Positions 20,195-29,045 of a DNA stretch of 41,263 nt are shown piece after piece. The translations under genes and the position numbers were made by a program. This DNA comes from Agmasoma carcini (nom. nud.) (lineage: Eukaryota; Microsporidia; Thelohaniidae): contig JAOXFI010000056.1 of the NCBI GenBank assembly GCA_029232285.1, positions 1-41,263 of the forward strand. Reading direction: 5' to 3'. Each line of letters starts with the position of its first letter. Within the stretch, counting starts at the first letter, position 1. The notes below the pieces were generated by a model. That model did no database searches. It had not been told where the DNA came from and was given only the letters and a program-made list of their open reading frames with translations.

Positions 20195-20965
20195 AGGCAT
20201 GGTCTAATAGACTAAGTAAGAACCTCTCATCGCAGTGGAGGTAATATGAAAGGTTAAAACGAGGTGGAAATGCTACGTTGGTATTGATGTGTAAAACTTC
20301 ATACCTATTGCTCAAATAATATAGTAAAAAAGGATTTTAATTTTTTTAAATATATATGATATAAGAACATCAAGATTGAAAATTTGTATATTGGAATTGG
20401 CTTTTTACCTTACCATATAGAACGGTTCAGCAATTAACTAATAGAAGTAGTGACACAATTTGCAATTGGTTCAAATATTTTGTGTTAGAAATAATATCAA
20501 TTACAAATAAAATGTTAGGTACTATAGAACACCCTGTTCAAATAGAGGAAGCTAAGTTTGTGGAAAGAAGAAAGAATAAAAAGGGGTGGTTTATTACAGG
20601 GTGATGAACCAGCAGGCTTAATTGACCCCGAAAAAATATAATAAATGATAGAAATTTTTGACAATAGAGTCGATGGACACTGGGTTTTATGTTTAATTAA
20701 AGAAGATTGTAATTTTTTTATTATACAAAGAGGGGTAGAAGAAGGCTCAATAATAATTTTAGATGAATGGCGAAGATATTCAAGTCTAAATGATCTTAAC
20801 TATGTCTATCCACTGATTAGTTCACATACTCAGGCCATAAGAAGATTTTGGCTAAATATTGAAATACTTAAAAAACTGAGAGGTGTAACATCTAGAACAT
20901 TTCAATCTCATCTTGATTTATATGTTGGAAGATATCCAAGAGACAACATAGTGATATTTTCATAA
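20195..20965 (+). pseudogene. Merlin/ISXO2-like (IS1595/IS1016 type) DDE transposase, broken
   Basis: Three pieces in different frames give a Merlin-type transposase. Around 20198-20280 the frame after CAT reads RTSHRSGGNMKG then EVEMLRW, like the N-terminal zinc/WRC region, with stops. From 20392 to 20604 it reads SDTICNWFKYFVLEI, then HPVQIEEAKFVERRKNKKG, then a stop; the family has VEIDE here, so the first catalytic Asp is Glu. From 20645 to 20965 an open frame has VDGHWVLCLI, GSIIILDEWRRYSSLNDL (second Asp kept) and THTQAIRRFW-like SSHTQAIRRFWLNI. Between the second and third parts about 40-80 bp do not fit the family. The element cannot be active. Confidence 0.82.
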
Positions 20966-23338
20966 GAGTAAGGAATTAAAAATCGATTTTAAAACCATTT
21001 TATTTATTAAAATTTTAATATTAAGAAATTATAAACTCGCACGTATTTAAACAGCACTGCATTTTCTTATAAATTTTGATTTTAATAAATTAAACAATCT
21101 TGAATTCTTTTTTATTCATTTCATTTGCTCCGTTGCCTGCTATAGCTGGTGTAAACATTTATTTAATTTAAAATATCACTAATCATCTCAAAAAAACTCA
21201 AAGTTACAACTATATTTTTTATTGTATATTTAAAATCAGGTAATTCATGGTGTTAATATAAGAATTTGATCTATTAAGTGAATTATCAAATATGTTAACA
21301 GAAAACTTATCCCACCACATGAATCCAACCAAATACAATTCTAACAACCATTTCTTAGTCCTATGCGTTCTATTCATTCTAATATGTTTTTATTGCTTGT
21401 GTATTCACACCTATTGTTAATTTTATAAAATTAAGAGAATAGTTGACCATTCTGTAAATGTATCTCTATATATAAAACTAAGTAATTTAATGTTTGAATA
21501 CTATGAGGGTATTTAAATCAATTTTTATATAATTTTTAATATCCAATCACATGTTTTATATCACTATCAACAATTACAAAACCCGTTTTGAGTTCTATCA
21601 TGTGATATTGTATTTGTTAAAAAAACATTAAACATCTCATTTGCTAATATTATTAAAATTTTCTACCAAGAGTTACAGGGTTCAAATCAAAATATCAACT
21701 TATTATCTTCCTAAAAAAATTATATACCCATTTTTTAGATACACATACTTACCTACGCAGCATGGTTTCTAAAAACATGAACATCCTATAAAAGTTTTTA
21801 ATTGAAGATAAATATCATGTCTTATTGATATTTCTACATGCATTTAAGCTAATGTATTGTGATCAGCAAGTATAAACTGATAAGAAAGAAATGATACTAG
21901 CTGATCAATATAAATTATACTTAGTAATATATCACTATTTAAGTAAAAATAATATCTTAAGATATATATGGAGTATTTAAAGGTTCTTACCCCTAATTCC
22001 ATGGACGCAAGTTAAATAAATAGGTTAATGTTAGTTGTGACAACACAGTCTATTTAGATTTAACCAGTTTATAAAAAGAAGAAATATTCGATCAATAAAA
22101 ATTTAAATGGATAAAATTTTAAAATATAGCTAAAAATTTAAATGGATAAAATTTTATTTTACTACAAATTAAGTTTGGGTGATAATTATTCTAAAGATTG
22201 GGGTTAATTTCAAAATCTTTTTTTAGAATATTATCTTTATATATGAAATCACTGCAGAAATCGTCAATTTTACAAAATAACATGCCCTTTATTTCGGGTA
22301 TGAACAAAAGTATTTGGATTGAAAAATAGAACCTTCACTGATAAGAATAAATAATTGTACGCGGTCGATAAACTCTATTTATAGTGTATAGTAATGTATT
22401 AGAAGTGTGATCAAGTACATATTCTACGTAAATACTGGATTATGTATTCGCATTCTAAAATCTAAATATAATATCCTTTGTTATATTTTACCTTATGTTT
22501 GAATTGACTTTCATCAACCTGAGATATTATTCTTTTAACTCTTAAGACAACCACATATAATTTATTTAACCTTGCATAAATTTTAAGAATGGTAATTTTT
22601 TTAAAATTTATAATCCAAATTTTTAAATTACTGAAGATATATTAAAATTATAAAAAAAATTATTTTTATAATTTATGCAATTCATAGTTATGCACCTAAA
22701 ACAAAATTTATTGATGCTTCTATTATATTTTTAAATTGCAGTTAGACAATGAAATTGCCTTCTTAGCGCACCATGTTGATCAAAAACTATATTAAATGAT
22801 CATTATCACCTAATAATGCCAATAAACTAATTCTAATACATGTGATAAATAAAAATATCCAGAAAATAACTTTAGACTTAATCTGAAGATTTAATATTAT
22901 TATATTTAAGAATTTTATTAATTTACTTGAAAAAGATCATTAGTACTATTAAAGTAAATAATAACATATACATTAGCGTTTGAACATTTTATTATAATTA
23001 AATAAGAAAAAATAATACACAATTATATCTAAGCCTTAAGTGTAATATTTTAAAAAAATATCAAAAATAGAATAATTTAGACAGTCACATGATTATTAAC
23101 TAAGTGTTATAAATATAATAAAAATATAATAATATTTATTTAACTGGTACTAATAAATCATCTTAATTAGATATAAGAGATAATCAAACAATTACTAAAA
23201 ATATAATAATATAAAATATAATAATATAAAATATAATAATATAAAATATTACTATTATAAAATATAAAAATATAAAATATAATAATATAAAATATAATAA
23301 TATTATTATAAATATTACTATTATATATTATTATTAGA
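20966..23338. other. 2.4-kb gene-free region with a retroelement-like fragment
   Basis: No gene is supported. 21090-21205 (-) shares sequence with 35921-36060 (-) (separate entry). 23105-23335 is an AAAATATAATAATAT low-complexity tract upstream of nothing but the 3' end of the J/CSL gene. A TTCAAATC word at 21675 does not sit in a tRNA-like fold. Confidence 0.6.
21090..21205 (-). repeat. Retroelement-like fragment A (MFTPAIAG peptide)
   Basis: A 22-codon ORF (21090-21158, starting MFTPAIAGNGANEMNKKE) and its upstream ATGATTAGTGATATTT-type leader match fragment B at 35921-36060, whose ORF starts MFTRTMAGYGASDMNKDE. Confidence 0.65.
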
Positions 23339-23635
23339 CTAACTAACTTCTATATAACATGAACACGTATCACAACTACAAATACCTTTTTCTTTAATTT
23401 CATACTTTGATCCACATCTACAATAAAAACATTCTATTTCTATTGGAACAATAGCAAAACAATTCAAAATATCTTCACCTCTCACATACTTAACATAAGC
23501 ATCATTAAGCTCTATAAACTTATCTTCATCTCCATTCCTCTTCGGATGATAAACATATAATTGCTTTATATATTCCTTTCTTATATCTTTATCACTCGCA
23601 TTATTTCCAAGATTTAATAATTTATATATTTTCAT
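23339..23635 (-). CDS. DPH4: DPH4-like protein: J domain plus CSL zinc finger
   Basis: 98 aa. Residues 1-55 form a J domain (YKLLNLGNNASDKDIRKEYI, then FIELNDAYVKY), but the HPD tripeptide is HPK (30-32). Residues about 60-98 form a CSL-type metal site with CRCG (72-75) and CDTCS (88-92), as in DPH4/DNAJC24 and DPH3. DPH4 functions in diphthamide synthesis on EF2. Without HPD, classical Hsp70 stimulation is doubtful; the metal-binding half looks intact. Its start lies 30 bp from the RPS5 start on the opposite strand. Confidence 0.8.
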   Translation of the reverse strand: MKIYKLLNLGNNASDKDIRKEYIKQLYVYHPKRNGDEDKFIELNDAYVKYVRGEDILNCFAIVPIEIECFYCRCGSKYEIKEKGICSCDTCSCYIEVS

Positions 23636-23665
23636 GCTAATAAAATTTTTATAAAAAATTTATCC
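23636..23665. promoter_or_regulatory. 30-bp bidirectional promoter (DPH4-like / RPS5)
   Basis: The whole space between two divergent ATGs is 30 bp. It holds two AAATTT cores, one facing each gene: AAAATTTT read toward the J/CSL gene and AAAAAATTTATCC toward RPS5. Confidence 0.75.
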
Positions 23666-24259
23666 ATGAGTGAAATAACAGTCGAAGAAAGCAGAAACAA
23701 ATTGTTTGGCCTTTATGACTTTGAAACTTTACAAATACCAGACAAAAGTATTGAAAAGTACATAAATATTAGCAAACCATGCATAGCACCTCATACTTCA
23801 GCACCTAAAAACACTTTAGGCTGCTTTGGTAAGAAAAATTTATTTTTAGTTGAAAGACTAGCGAACAGTGTCATGAGAGGCGGTAGAAACAGTGGTAAGA
23901 AAATTATGGCTTTGAAATTAGTTAGACAATCTTTTGCCATCATCCATCAAAAGACAAAAAGAAACCCAATTCAAGTCTTAATTGATGCTGTCATTAACTG
24001 TGGACCAAGAGAAGGATGTGCTCGTGTAGGACGTGGTGGTAACAATTCTAGAACTTCTGTTGATATCTCACCATATAGAAGATTATCTTTAGCTATTCGA
24101 TACATTGTTAAGTCAACAGCTAAATCTTCATTTAAGAATAAAAAAACCTTTTCTGAGATTCTTGCTAATGAGATAATTGGTGGTGCTACTTGTTCAGCTA
24201 ATTCTGTTGCATACAAGAAGAAGGAAGAAACAGAGAGAATTGCTATCAGCAATCGTTAA
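23666..24259 (+). CDS. RPS5: 40S ribosomal protein S5 (uS7)
   Basis: 197 aa, normal for eukaryotic S5. It shows KPCIAPHTSAP, VERLANSVMRGGRNSGKK, then NPIQVLIDAVINCGPREGCA, then GRGGNNSRTSVDISPYRR and a C-terminal AISNR, all uS7 hallmarks (SPLRRVNQA / GPRED-type region near the mRNA exit). It is part of the small-subunit head. AAAAAATTTATCC precedes the ATG directly. Confidence 0.97.
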   Translation: MSEITVEESRNKLFGLYDFETLQIPDKSIEKYINISKPCIAPHTSAPKNTLGCFGKKNLFLVERLANSVMRGGRNSGKKIMALKLVRQSFAIIHQKTKRNPIQVLIDAVINCGPREGCARVGRGGNNSRTSVDISPYRRLSLAIRYIVKSTAKSSFKNKKTFSEILANEIIGGATCSANSVAYKKKEETERIAISNR

Positions 24260-24394
24260 TTAAATTATTTAGTTATTTAGTCATATATTATGCATAAAAA
24301 TAATAAATTTTAAAAGACAGGCGTTTAACGATGAAGCTATTTTATATTAAGAATAAGAAAAATATTAAAATTATGATAAATCAAATCATCTTTT

Positions 24395-24585
24395 TATGCA
24401 TAAACGTTTAATTTATGATTGGTTCATTAATCATAAATATAATTTTTTATAAAAACATTTGATTATGATTGGTCCACTAATCTTCAATAATTTTATGCAA
24501 AATTATTTTTTTTTAAATAAAATGCATAAACATTTGATTTATAATTTTTTCACTAATCTTCAATATTTTTATGCATAAATATCAA
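24395..24585. repeat. Three imperfect ~65-bp repeats upstream of the membrane protein gene
   Basis: Copies carry ATGCATAAACRTTT, TTTATGATTGGTYCA / TTATAATTTTTTCA and CACTAATCTTCAATA. They fill most of the 24260-24653 spacer; no gene is seen. Confidence 0.65.
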
Positions 24586-24653
24586 ATACATGTCAATGAT
24601 TTGTTTTAATATTTCTCCTTTTTTAAAATATAAAATTTCTAGAAATTTTACAC

Positions 24654-25223
24654 ATGAAGGAGAACATGGATTACTTAGCTACATTCTGTACAATATCATC
24701 AGTTATACTTCACAACTCAGATCTAATACGTTCTGGAATAAGACCAAGACTAACAGACTTACTTCTTCCATCTATAACTACCTTTATAGGTGGTCCTATA
24801 ATTGCTAACTCAATTCATAAGAATTTTAACTTAACTTTTCAATTTATCATAATTTACTTATTTGGATTTATGCTTTCTCTAAAAATGCATAAAAATTACA
24901 CATTTCTTAATGCAATAAGTCAATTCCCAATAATAGGTAAAATATTGTACTATAGAAGCATTTATCACTCTAAAGACACCTATTTATACTTAATAACATC
25001 AGATATTGCTTCACATGTTGTTAAAAAGTTAGTTCTAAGAAAGGTAATGACCATACAAAGGCTTAGTCTTGTAAATTCTATAATTTCTATTGGTGGAACT
25101 TTTATTATTAAAGAATTAAATTTAAATATAAATTTAATTGCTGTAGCAGTTGGAATGGTTGCAATTTTAGAAAAGTTTATGCATTTGATTAAAAAGAAAA
25201 AACAAATTAAGAAAAATAAATGA
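24654..25223 (+). CDS. Hypothetical multi-pass membrane protein
   Basis: 189 aa with about four to five hydrophobic segments: residues near 32-50 (LLLPSITTFIGGPIIANSI), 60-77 (FQFIIIYLFGFMLSL), 110-118, 138-152 and 158-172 (LIAVAVGMVAILEKF). It ends in a Lys-rich tail (KKKKQIKKNK), which may be an ER-retention-like KKxx variant but lacks the exact spacing. AGAAATTTTACAC precedes the ATG; Met5 is an alternative. Its stop is 8 bp from the stop of RPS29 on the other strand. The family is not recognised. Confidence 0.7.
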   Translation: MKENMDYLATFCTISSVILHNSDLIRSGIRPRLTDLLLPSITTFIGGPIIANSIHKNFNLTFQFIIIYLFGFMLSLKMHKNYTFLNAISQFPIIGKILYYRSIYHSKDTYLYLITSDIASHVVKKLVLRKVMTIQRLSLVNSIISIGGTFIIKELNLNINLIAVAVGMVAILEKFMHLIKKKKQIKKNK

Positions 25224-25231
25224 ATTTAATT

Positions 25232-25429
25232 TTAATCAAGAGATTTAAAACCTAAATCAAAAGCAAATTGATGAAGACATCTTCTGCATAGATTTATATT
25301 GTGTTTACGGTTAAAACCTCTTTTATTACGGCATCTTTCACATGGTCTAGATCCTTTACCAGGATATTTTCCTTGGTGGCAATATGGCTTATGTTTAACT
25401 ACAGTCTTAATCTTTAAGTCCATTATCAT
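25232..25429 (-). CDS. RPS29: 40S ribosomal protein S29 (uS14)
   Basis: 65 aa. Four-Cys zinc site C30-x2-C33 and C48-x2-C51 in GSRPCERCRNKRGF, then RKHNINLCRRCLHQFA and the end DLGFKSLD, matching RPS29 ([28 protein letters not shown]-like pattern). The N-terminus is some 9 residues longer than usual; Met3 would be the alternative start, but AAAATTTTACCCA abuts the first ATG. Confidence 0.96.
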   Translation of the reverse strand: MIMDLKIKTVVKHKPYCHQGKYPGKGSRPCERCRNKRGFNRKHNINLCRRCLHQFAFDLGFKSLD

Positions 25430-25443
25430 TGGGTAAAATTTTT
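25430..25443 (-). promoter_or_regulatory. AAAATTTTACCCA signal of RPS29
   Basis: Identical in form to the alpha-COP signal and joined to the first ATG, so it supports the longer N-terminus. Confidence 0.7.
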
Positions 25444-25598
25444 TGTTAAAAATTTTAAGTATTTATGTTTAAAAATTATGCAAATAAAAATTTTATGTAT
25501 TTTTTTAGAACTTTTATAGAATTTTTATGTATTTGCATAAATAATTTATAACATCTAAATATTGTTTTACCATAAAACAAAAAATACATAAATAAACA

Positions 25599-25784
25599 AT
25601 GACTCTTGTTACTTATGAGAATGAAAATATCAAAAAATTAACACCTAAAGATGTTGCAACTTATATGATTTGCCTTTCTATAACACTATTCGTATTCCTT
25701 ATTGTTAAAACAGTAAAGAATTACATAAAGAAGAAATATTTGTCCAATCTGGAAAAGGAGACAGGAGATAAATTTATTCAATAA
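25599..25784 (+). CDS. Small single-span membrane protein (61 aa)
   Basis: Starts MTLVTYENENIKKL; one hydrophobic span about residues 20-37 (TYMICLSITLFVFLIV) follows the short polar N-terminus, then a basic stretch (KNYIKKKY) and a charged tail. The size and layout recall small translocon or OST accessory subunits, but no family signature is seen. It resembles the 40-aa ORF at 26146-26268 (MTL...E..K...KD...Y...IKKK). Its leader is A-rich without a clear AAATTT. Confidence 0.6.
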   Translation: MTLVTYENENIKKLTPKDVATYMICLSITLFVFLIVKTVKNYIKKKYLSNLEKETGDKFIQ

Positions 25785-25828
25785 AAAATTCAATATTTTT
25801 TTATTTTAAAAATTTTTTTTTTCCAGAC

Positions 25829-25951
25829 ATGGACGAACAAAAAATTATAAATGACTTAATAAAAAAAATAGAAAAAATAATAGAAGAAGAGCTAAATGAG
25901 GAATATTCAAATAATTCATTAAAATATATGAAGAAATACGGACATATCTAA
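25829..25951 (+). CDS. Very small acidic/helical ORF (40 aa)
   Basis: MDEQKIINDLIKKIEKIIEE-type amphipathic helix with Ile/Leu every 3-4 residues, ending KYGHI. AAAAATTTTTTTTTTTCCAGAC leads directly into the ATG, the same layout as real genes here. No family is recognised, and at 40 codons chance is possible. Confidence 0.4.
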   Translation: MDEQKIINDLIKKIEKIIEEELNEEYSNNSLKYMKKYGHI

Positions 25952-26145
25952 TCTTATTCATGCAATACATCACAGGTTTAAATATTTATGCTATTGCATA
26001 AACACAAGAGTTTATAATAAATTTATATTCAATAAAAAAATATTTTTAACTATATCATATTTATGCAAATGCATAAATAAAAATCTAAATACTATCCTTT
26101 TATCCTTAACTCCTTAAATATAAATAATAAAAATTATGCATATGC

Positions 26146-26268
26146 ATGACATTAAGAGAAACTGAAGATAAAAAACTATGTTTTAAGGACATTGTAAATT
26201 ATTTAAGCATCTTAGCAATAATCTTAACAATATTTTATTATTTATTCATTAAGAAAAAAAATTTATAA
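26146..26268 (+). CDS. Very small single-span membrane ORF (40 aa)
   Basis: MTLRETEDKKLCFKDIVNYL, then a hydrophobic run SILAIILTIFYYLFI and a basic end KKKNL. It shares length-independent pattern and termini with the 61-aa protein at 25599. A start signal is weak (A/T leader with GCAT). Probably a real small tail-anchored protein or a shortened paralogue. Confidence 0.4.
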   Translation: MTLRETEDKKLCFKDIVNYLSILAIILTIFYYLFIKKKNL

Positions 26269-26316
26269 ATTTTAAGAATTTTGAATTAACTTACAATTAA
26301 TATTTATGCAAATATA

Positions 26317-26580
26317 TTAAAAGAAAGGTGATTTAAACTTGCCTTTATGTTGATATTTACAATTAAAATCTATGCAATCTTCATTTGGACATGGAAATTT
26401 GGATAAATCATGCGAAAAACAACAATCATCTTTAATGCATAAATTATTTGTATAAAACTTGCATAAAATATTATTGTATTTGATGGCTTTCTTATCAGCA
26501 TATGAAAAGGTGTCATTCATAAATAAATTATTATAGATTTCAGAGTTTCTTGTTTTAATGTTAAAAATCTTTGGAAGCAT
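26317..26580 (-). CDS. CCCH zinc-finger protein (87 aa)
   Basis: Two CCCH-like units: C40-x7-C48-x4-C53-x3-H57 (CKFYTNNLCIKDDCCFSH) and C64-x4-C69-x4-C74-x3-H78 (CPNEDCIDFNCKYQH). Such fingers bind RNA in mRNA processing or decay factors. The first resembles the 'C..F..GxCxxGxxCxFSHD' type; the second is compact, as in Nab2/ZC3H14-like fingers. AAAAAATTTT abuts the ATG. The partner and pathway cannot be set. Confidence 0.7.
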   Translation of the reverse strand: MLPKIFNIKTRNSEIYNNLFMNDTFSYADKKAIKYNNILCKFYTNNLCIKDDCCFSHDLSKFPCPNEDCIDFNCKYQHKGKFKSPFF

Positions 26581-27689
26581 AAAATTTTTTATTCATAATA
26601 TTTATGCATTATATAAATATTTATGCTATTCATTAAATATTTTGAACTAAGACTTCAAATATTATGATTTATTAAATTAAACATTACTTGATATTTCAAT
26701 AGAATTTGCATATAATAATCAATAAATGGTACATTAATGGCAATTGGGACATTAAATATTACATAATTTACACTTATATACTTAGTTTACATTTAAATCA
26801 CATAAGCAACACCCATCATTACTCAAATGATACACGTTAACAATGAATAAACATAATCAATACCTATTACAGCATGATCAATACTTATTACTACATAACC
26901 TCACCCATCACTACATAATCTCAATCATTGCTAAATAATTGATACACGTTAATACTGAATCAATATATATCAGAATAATAATAAAAGTTTTATTTATCTA
27001 ATACGCTTGCTCGGCAAAAGTATGAAAAAAGACTTAAAGTAGTATCGATTTGAAACCTCTCCGCTAATATTCAAGTTTTTCACTAGAATTTTATTTATCA
27101 ATAAATTTACCATAAAAGAAAAACCGAACCAGTATGTAAAAACACCTAAATCAAACAACAATAATAAAATAGAATGTAAAAGGGACGGGAAGTGGGGATA
27201 ATGACCATACACTATTCATGTTTTGGTAAAAGGCGGTGTAAAAACTCGATTAACATGCCTTCACAGAAGGTGATAGTATGGCTTTAAAGGGTCTTACTAT
27301 ATTATAACTAAACTTATTGCTATTACGCACACCAACCAGCTTATTATTTCAAGATAGTCACCTTCCCCTGCTATTTGGAAGAGATATCTGTCTACCGACC
27401 GCAAACTAGTTTCTGAGAATGACCAAAGTTATCCGTACCCCATGGCCTTGCTTTAGCCCTTGTTTCCAACGTTACCACGTGGAGGTCTGGATCTCCTCAG
27501 AGCTAATATATATCACACCATAAATAACACTCTTTATTGGATAATTTACAGAATCACTACCCATATCTACATAATAAATACTCATTAACATATAATAAGC
27601 ACTTATCAGTAGATAAAGAACACCCATCACATCATAAGCAACACTAAATTTACTAAATTAACAATAAAAAAATTTTAATTTCAAATTTA
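26581..27689. other. 1.1-kb gene-free region with a dispersed-element copy
   Basis: 26700-26960 and 27500-27660 contain degenerate CATAATCAATACCCATCACTACAT-like words (units of about 20-30 bp) flanking the element copy at 26980-27491. No gene is supported. Confidence 0.55.
26980..27491 (-). repeat. Dispersed element, copy 3 (most complete)
   Basis: On the minus strand it starts TCCAGACCTCCACGTGG, continues GTAACGTTGGAAACAA, GATAACTTTGGTCA, AAACTAGTTTGCGGTC, CTATCTTGAAATAATAAGCT, CCTTTTACCAAAACATGA and TAGCGGAGAGGTTTCAAATC, and ends GAGCAAGCGTATTAGATAAA followed by an AATAAAA-type tail. About 510 bp. The ORF at 26994-27212 lies inside it. No terminal inverted repeat or TG...CA ends are evident. 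Confidence 0.85.
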
Positions 27690-29045
27690 TTAACCAAATC
27701 TGATGTAAGTTCTTCTACCAAATGGACTACCCCCTCCAGAAAATGGATCAGACCCTCCACCAAAGAAGTTTGAAAAAATATCTTCAAAACCCATAAATTC
27801 ATCATTACCTCCAAAATTTTGATCAAAACCAGATGATGATTGTGGATTATCAGGATCTATTCCATTATCATACAATTGTTTCTTTTGTGGATCATTTAAA
27901 ATAGCATATGCTATGTTAATCTTAGTCTCCTCTTCCTTCTTCTTCTCTGGATTACCTCTGTGCTTTTTATTTACCTTCATAATGGCTTTAGAATAATGTT
28001 TTTGTAGTTTTTCTTTAGGTATTGGTTCATCAGAATTTAGTAATTTATAGTATCCTAAGAAGTCAAACTCATTCTTACCACCACGATGAGATCTCTCCCT
28101 GCCATTACGCCTTTTTTGATGCCTCTCTTTCTCATGTCTCTTCTTGTTTTCTTCCTGTCTTATTTTATCAGCTTCTTTATCAATCATACTTATTAAATTA
28201 TTTTTGATATTGGAATCAAATCCTTCTCTACCTACAAATTCTCTTGCCAATTCAAGCTTAGTAGGATCTTTGGTTAGAGAACGTGCATATTTGTACTTAT
28301 TTGATAGTGTTGGTTCTAAATCCATAAGCTTCTTAGCATACACATGCGTATCCTTATTATTTTCACTTATACCAGCTCTTATCAATTCATCAAGAACTGA
28401 TAACTCTAGCTTAGTAAATATAGATGGTACATGGTTATCTGATCTTATCATACTTACTACATCTAAATACATTTGAGTATAGTCTAAAAAACTACCATTC
28501 TTAATAAGTCTATTGTACCTTTCCTGGACTCTTCTAAATATTGAAGCAAGATCAGGATCAAATTGATCCAATAATTGTAGGCCAAGGTTAGAGTTACCAG
28601 TGATAAAATAGTATTGAGAATATAATTTGATAAATTCTATGTTTTTAGAAGCAAATACTTCTACCATTTTTAAGTACTTAAGGGCTTCACTTAATCTAAC
28701 TTTTGAAATTTTGCCTTTAATGATTTTTAATAGAAAATCAAGGCAATAAGGAGAATCTTTAACTAATAATTCATAATCTGGATTGTTAGACTGTAAAATC
28801 TCAACATTTTTGCTTGCTATTTGACCAAACATGTTGTTGCTGTCAATTTCTAAAATTTTGTTGTATTCACCAGTTTTTAAAAGAAGTTCTAAGTATTTTT
28901 CTTTGACGTAGTTGTTTTGTTTATTTGTGTTAAATAAGTCTTCTAAAATGTTGATAGATTCCTTTATTTGTTTGTTTTTGTGTAGTTTTTCAGCTTGAAA
29001 CACTGTTGCAGCGCTTGTAAGCTCTAAATACAAACCAAAAAACAT
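27690..29045 (-). CDS. P58IPK/DNAJC3-like TPR and J-domain protein
   Basis: 451 aa. Helical TPR-like repeats cover about 15-310 (AEKLHKNKQIKESINILEDL; EYNKILEIDSNN; EALKYLKMVEVF). A basic linker (310-325) follows, then a J-like domain at about 328-398 (DFLGYYKLLNSDEPIPKEKL, then INIAYAILNDPQKKQLYDNG). The tail has FEDIFSNFFGGG and SPFGRRTYIRFG, matching the Gly/Phe end of DNAJC3. The HPD tripeptide is missing: helix II is followed by KVNKKHRGNP. DNAJC3 is an ER-lumen BiP co-chaperone; the first 17 residues here are only weakly signal-like. The start has a CCCC leader instead of AAATTT. Confidence 0.78.
   Translation of the reverse strand: MFFGLYLELTSAATVFQAEKLHKNKQIKESINILEDLFNTNKQNNYVKEKYLELLLKTGEYNKILEIDSNNMFGQIASKNVEILQSNNPDYELLVKDSPYCLDFLLKIIKGKISKVRLSEALKYLKMVEVFASKNIEFIKLYSQYYFITGNSNLGLQLLDQFDPDLASIFRRVQERYNRLIKNGSFLDYTQMYLDVVSMIRSDNHVPSIFTKLELSVLDELIRAGISENNKDTHVYAKKLMDLEPTLSNKYKYARSLTKDPTKLELAREFVGREGFDSNIKNNLISMIDKEADKIRQEENKKRHEKERHQKRRNGRERSHRGGKNEFDFLGYYKLLNSDEPIPKEKLQKHYSKAIMKVNKKHRGNPEKKKEEETKINIAYAILNDPQKKQLYDNGIDPDNPQSSSGFDQNFGGNDEFMGFEDIFSNFFGGGSDPFSGGGSPFGRRTYIRFG

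Noticed and set aside
20195..20290. Possible structured RNA or tRNA (GGAGGCATGGTCTAATAGAC)
   Set aside because: No cloverleaf can be formed; the translated pieces SGGNMKG and LRW fit the decayed Merlin N-terminus better.
21660..21700. Possible tRNA T-arm (GGGTTCAAATC)
   Set aside because: No matching acceptor stem, anticodon arm or D arm can be placed around it at the right distances.
24590..24808. ORF overlapping the start of the membrane protein
   Set aside because: A different frame with no start signal; the 24654 ORF has the AAATTTTACAC signal and coherent membrane segments.
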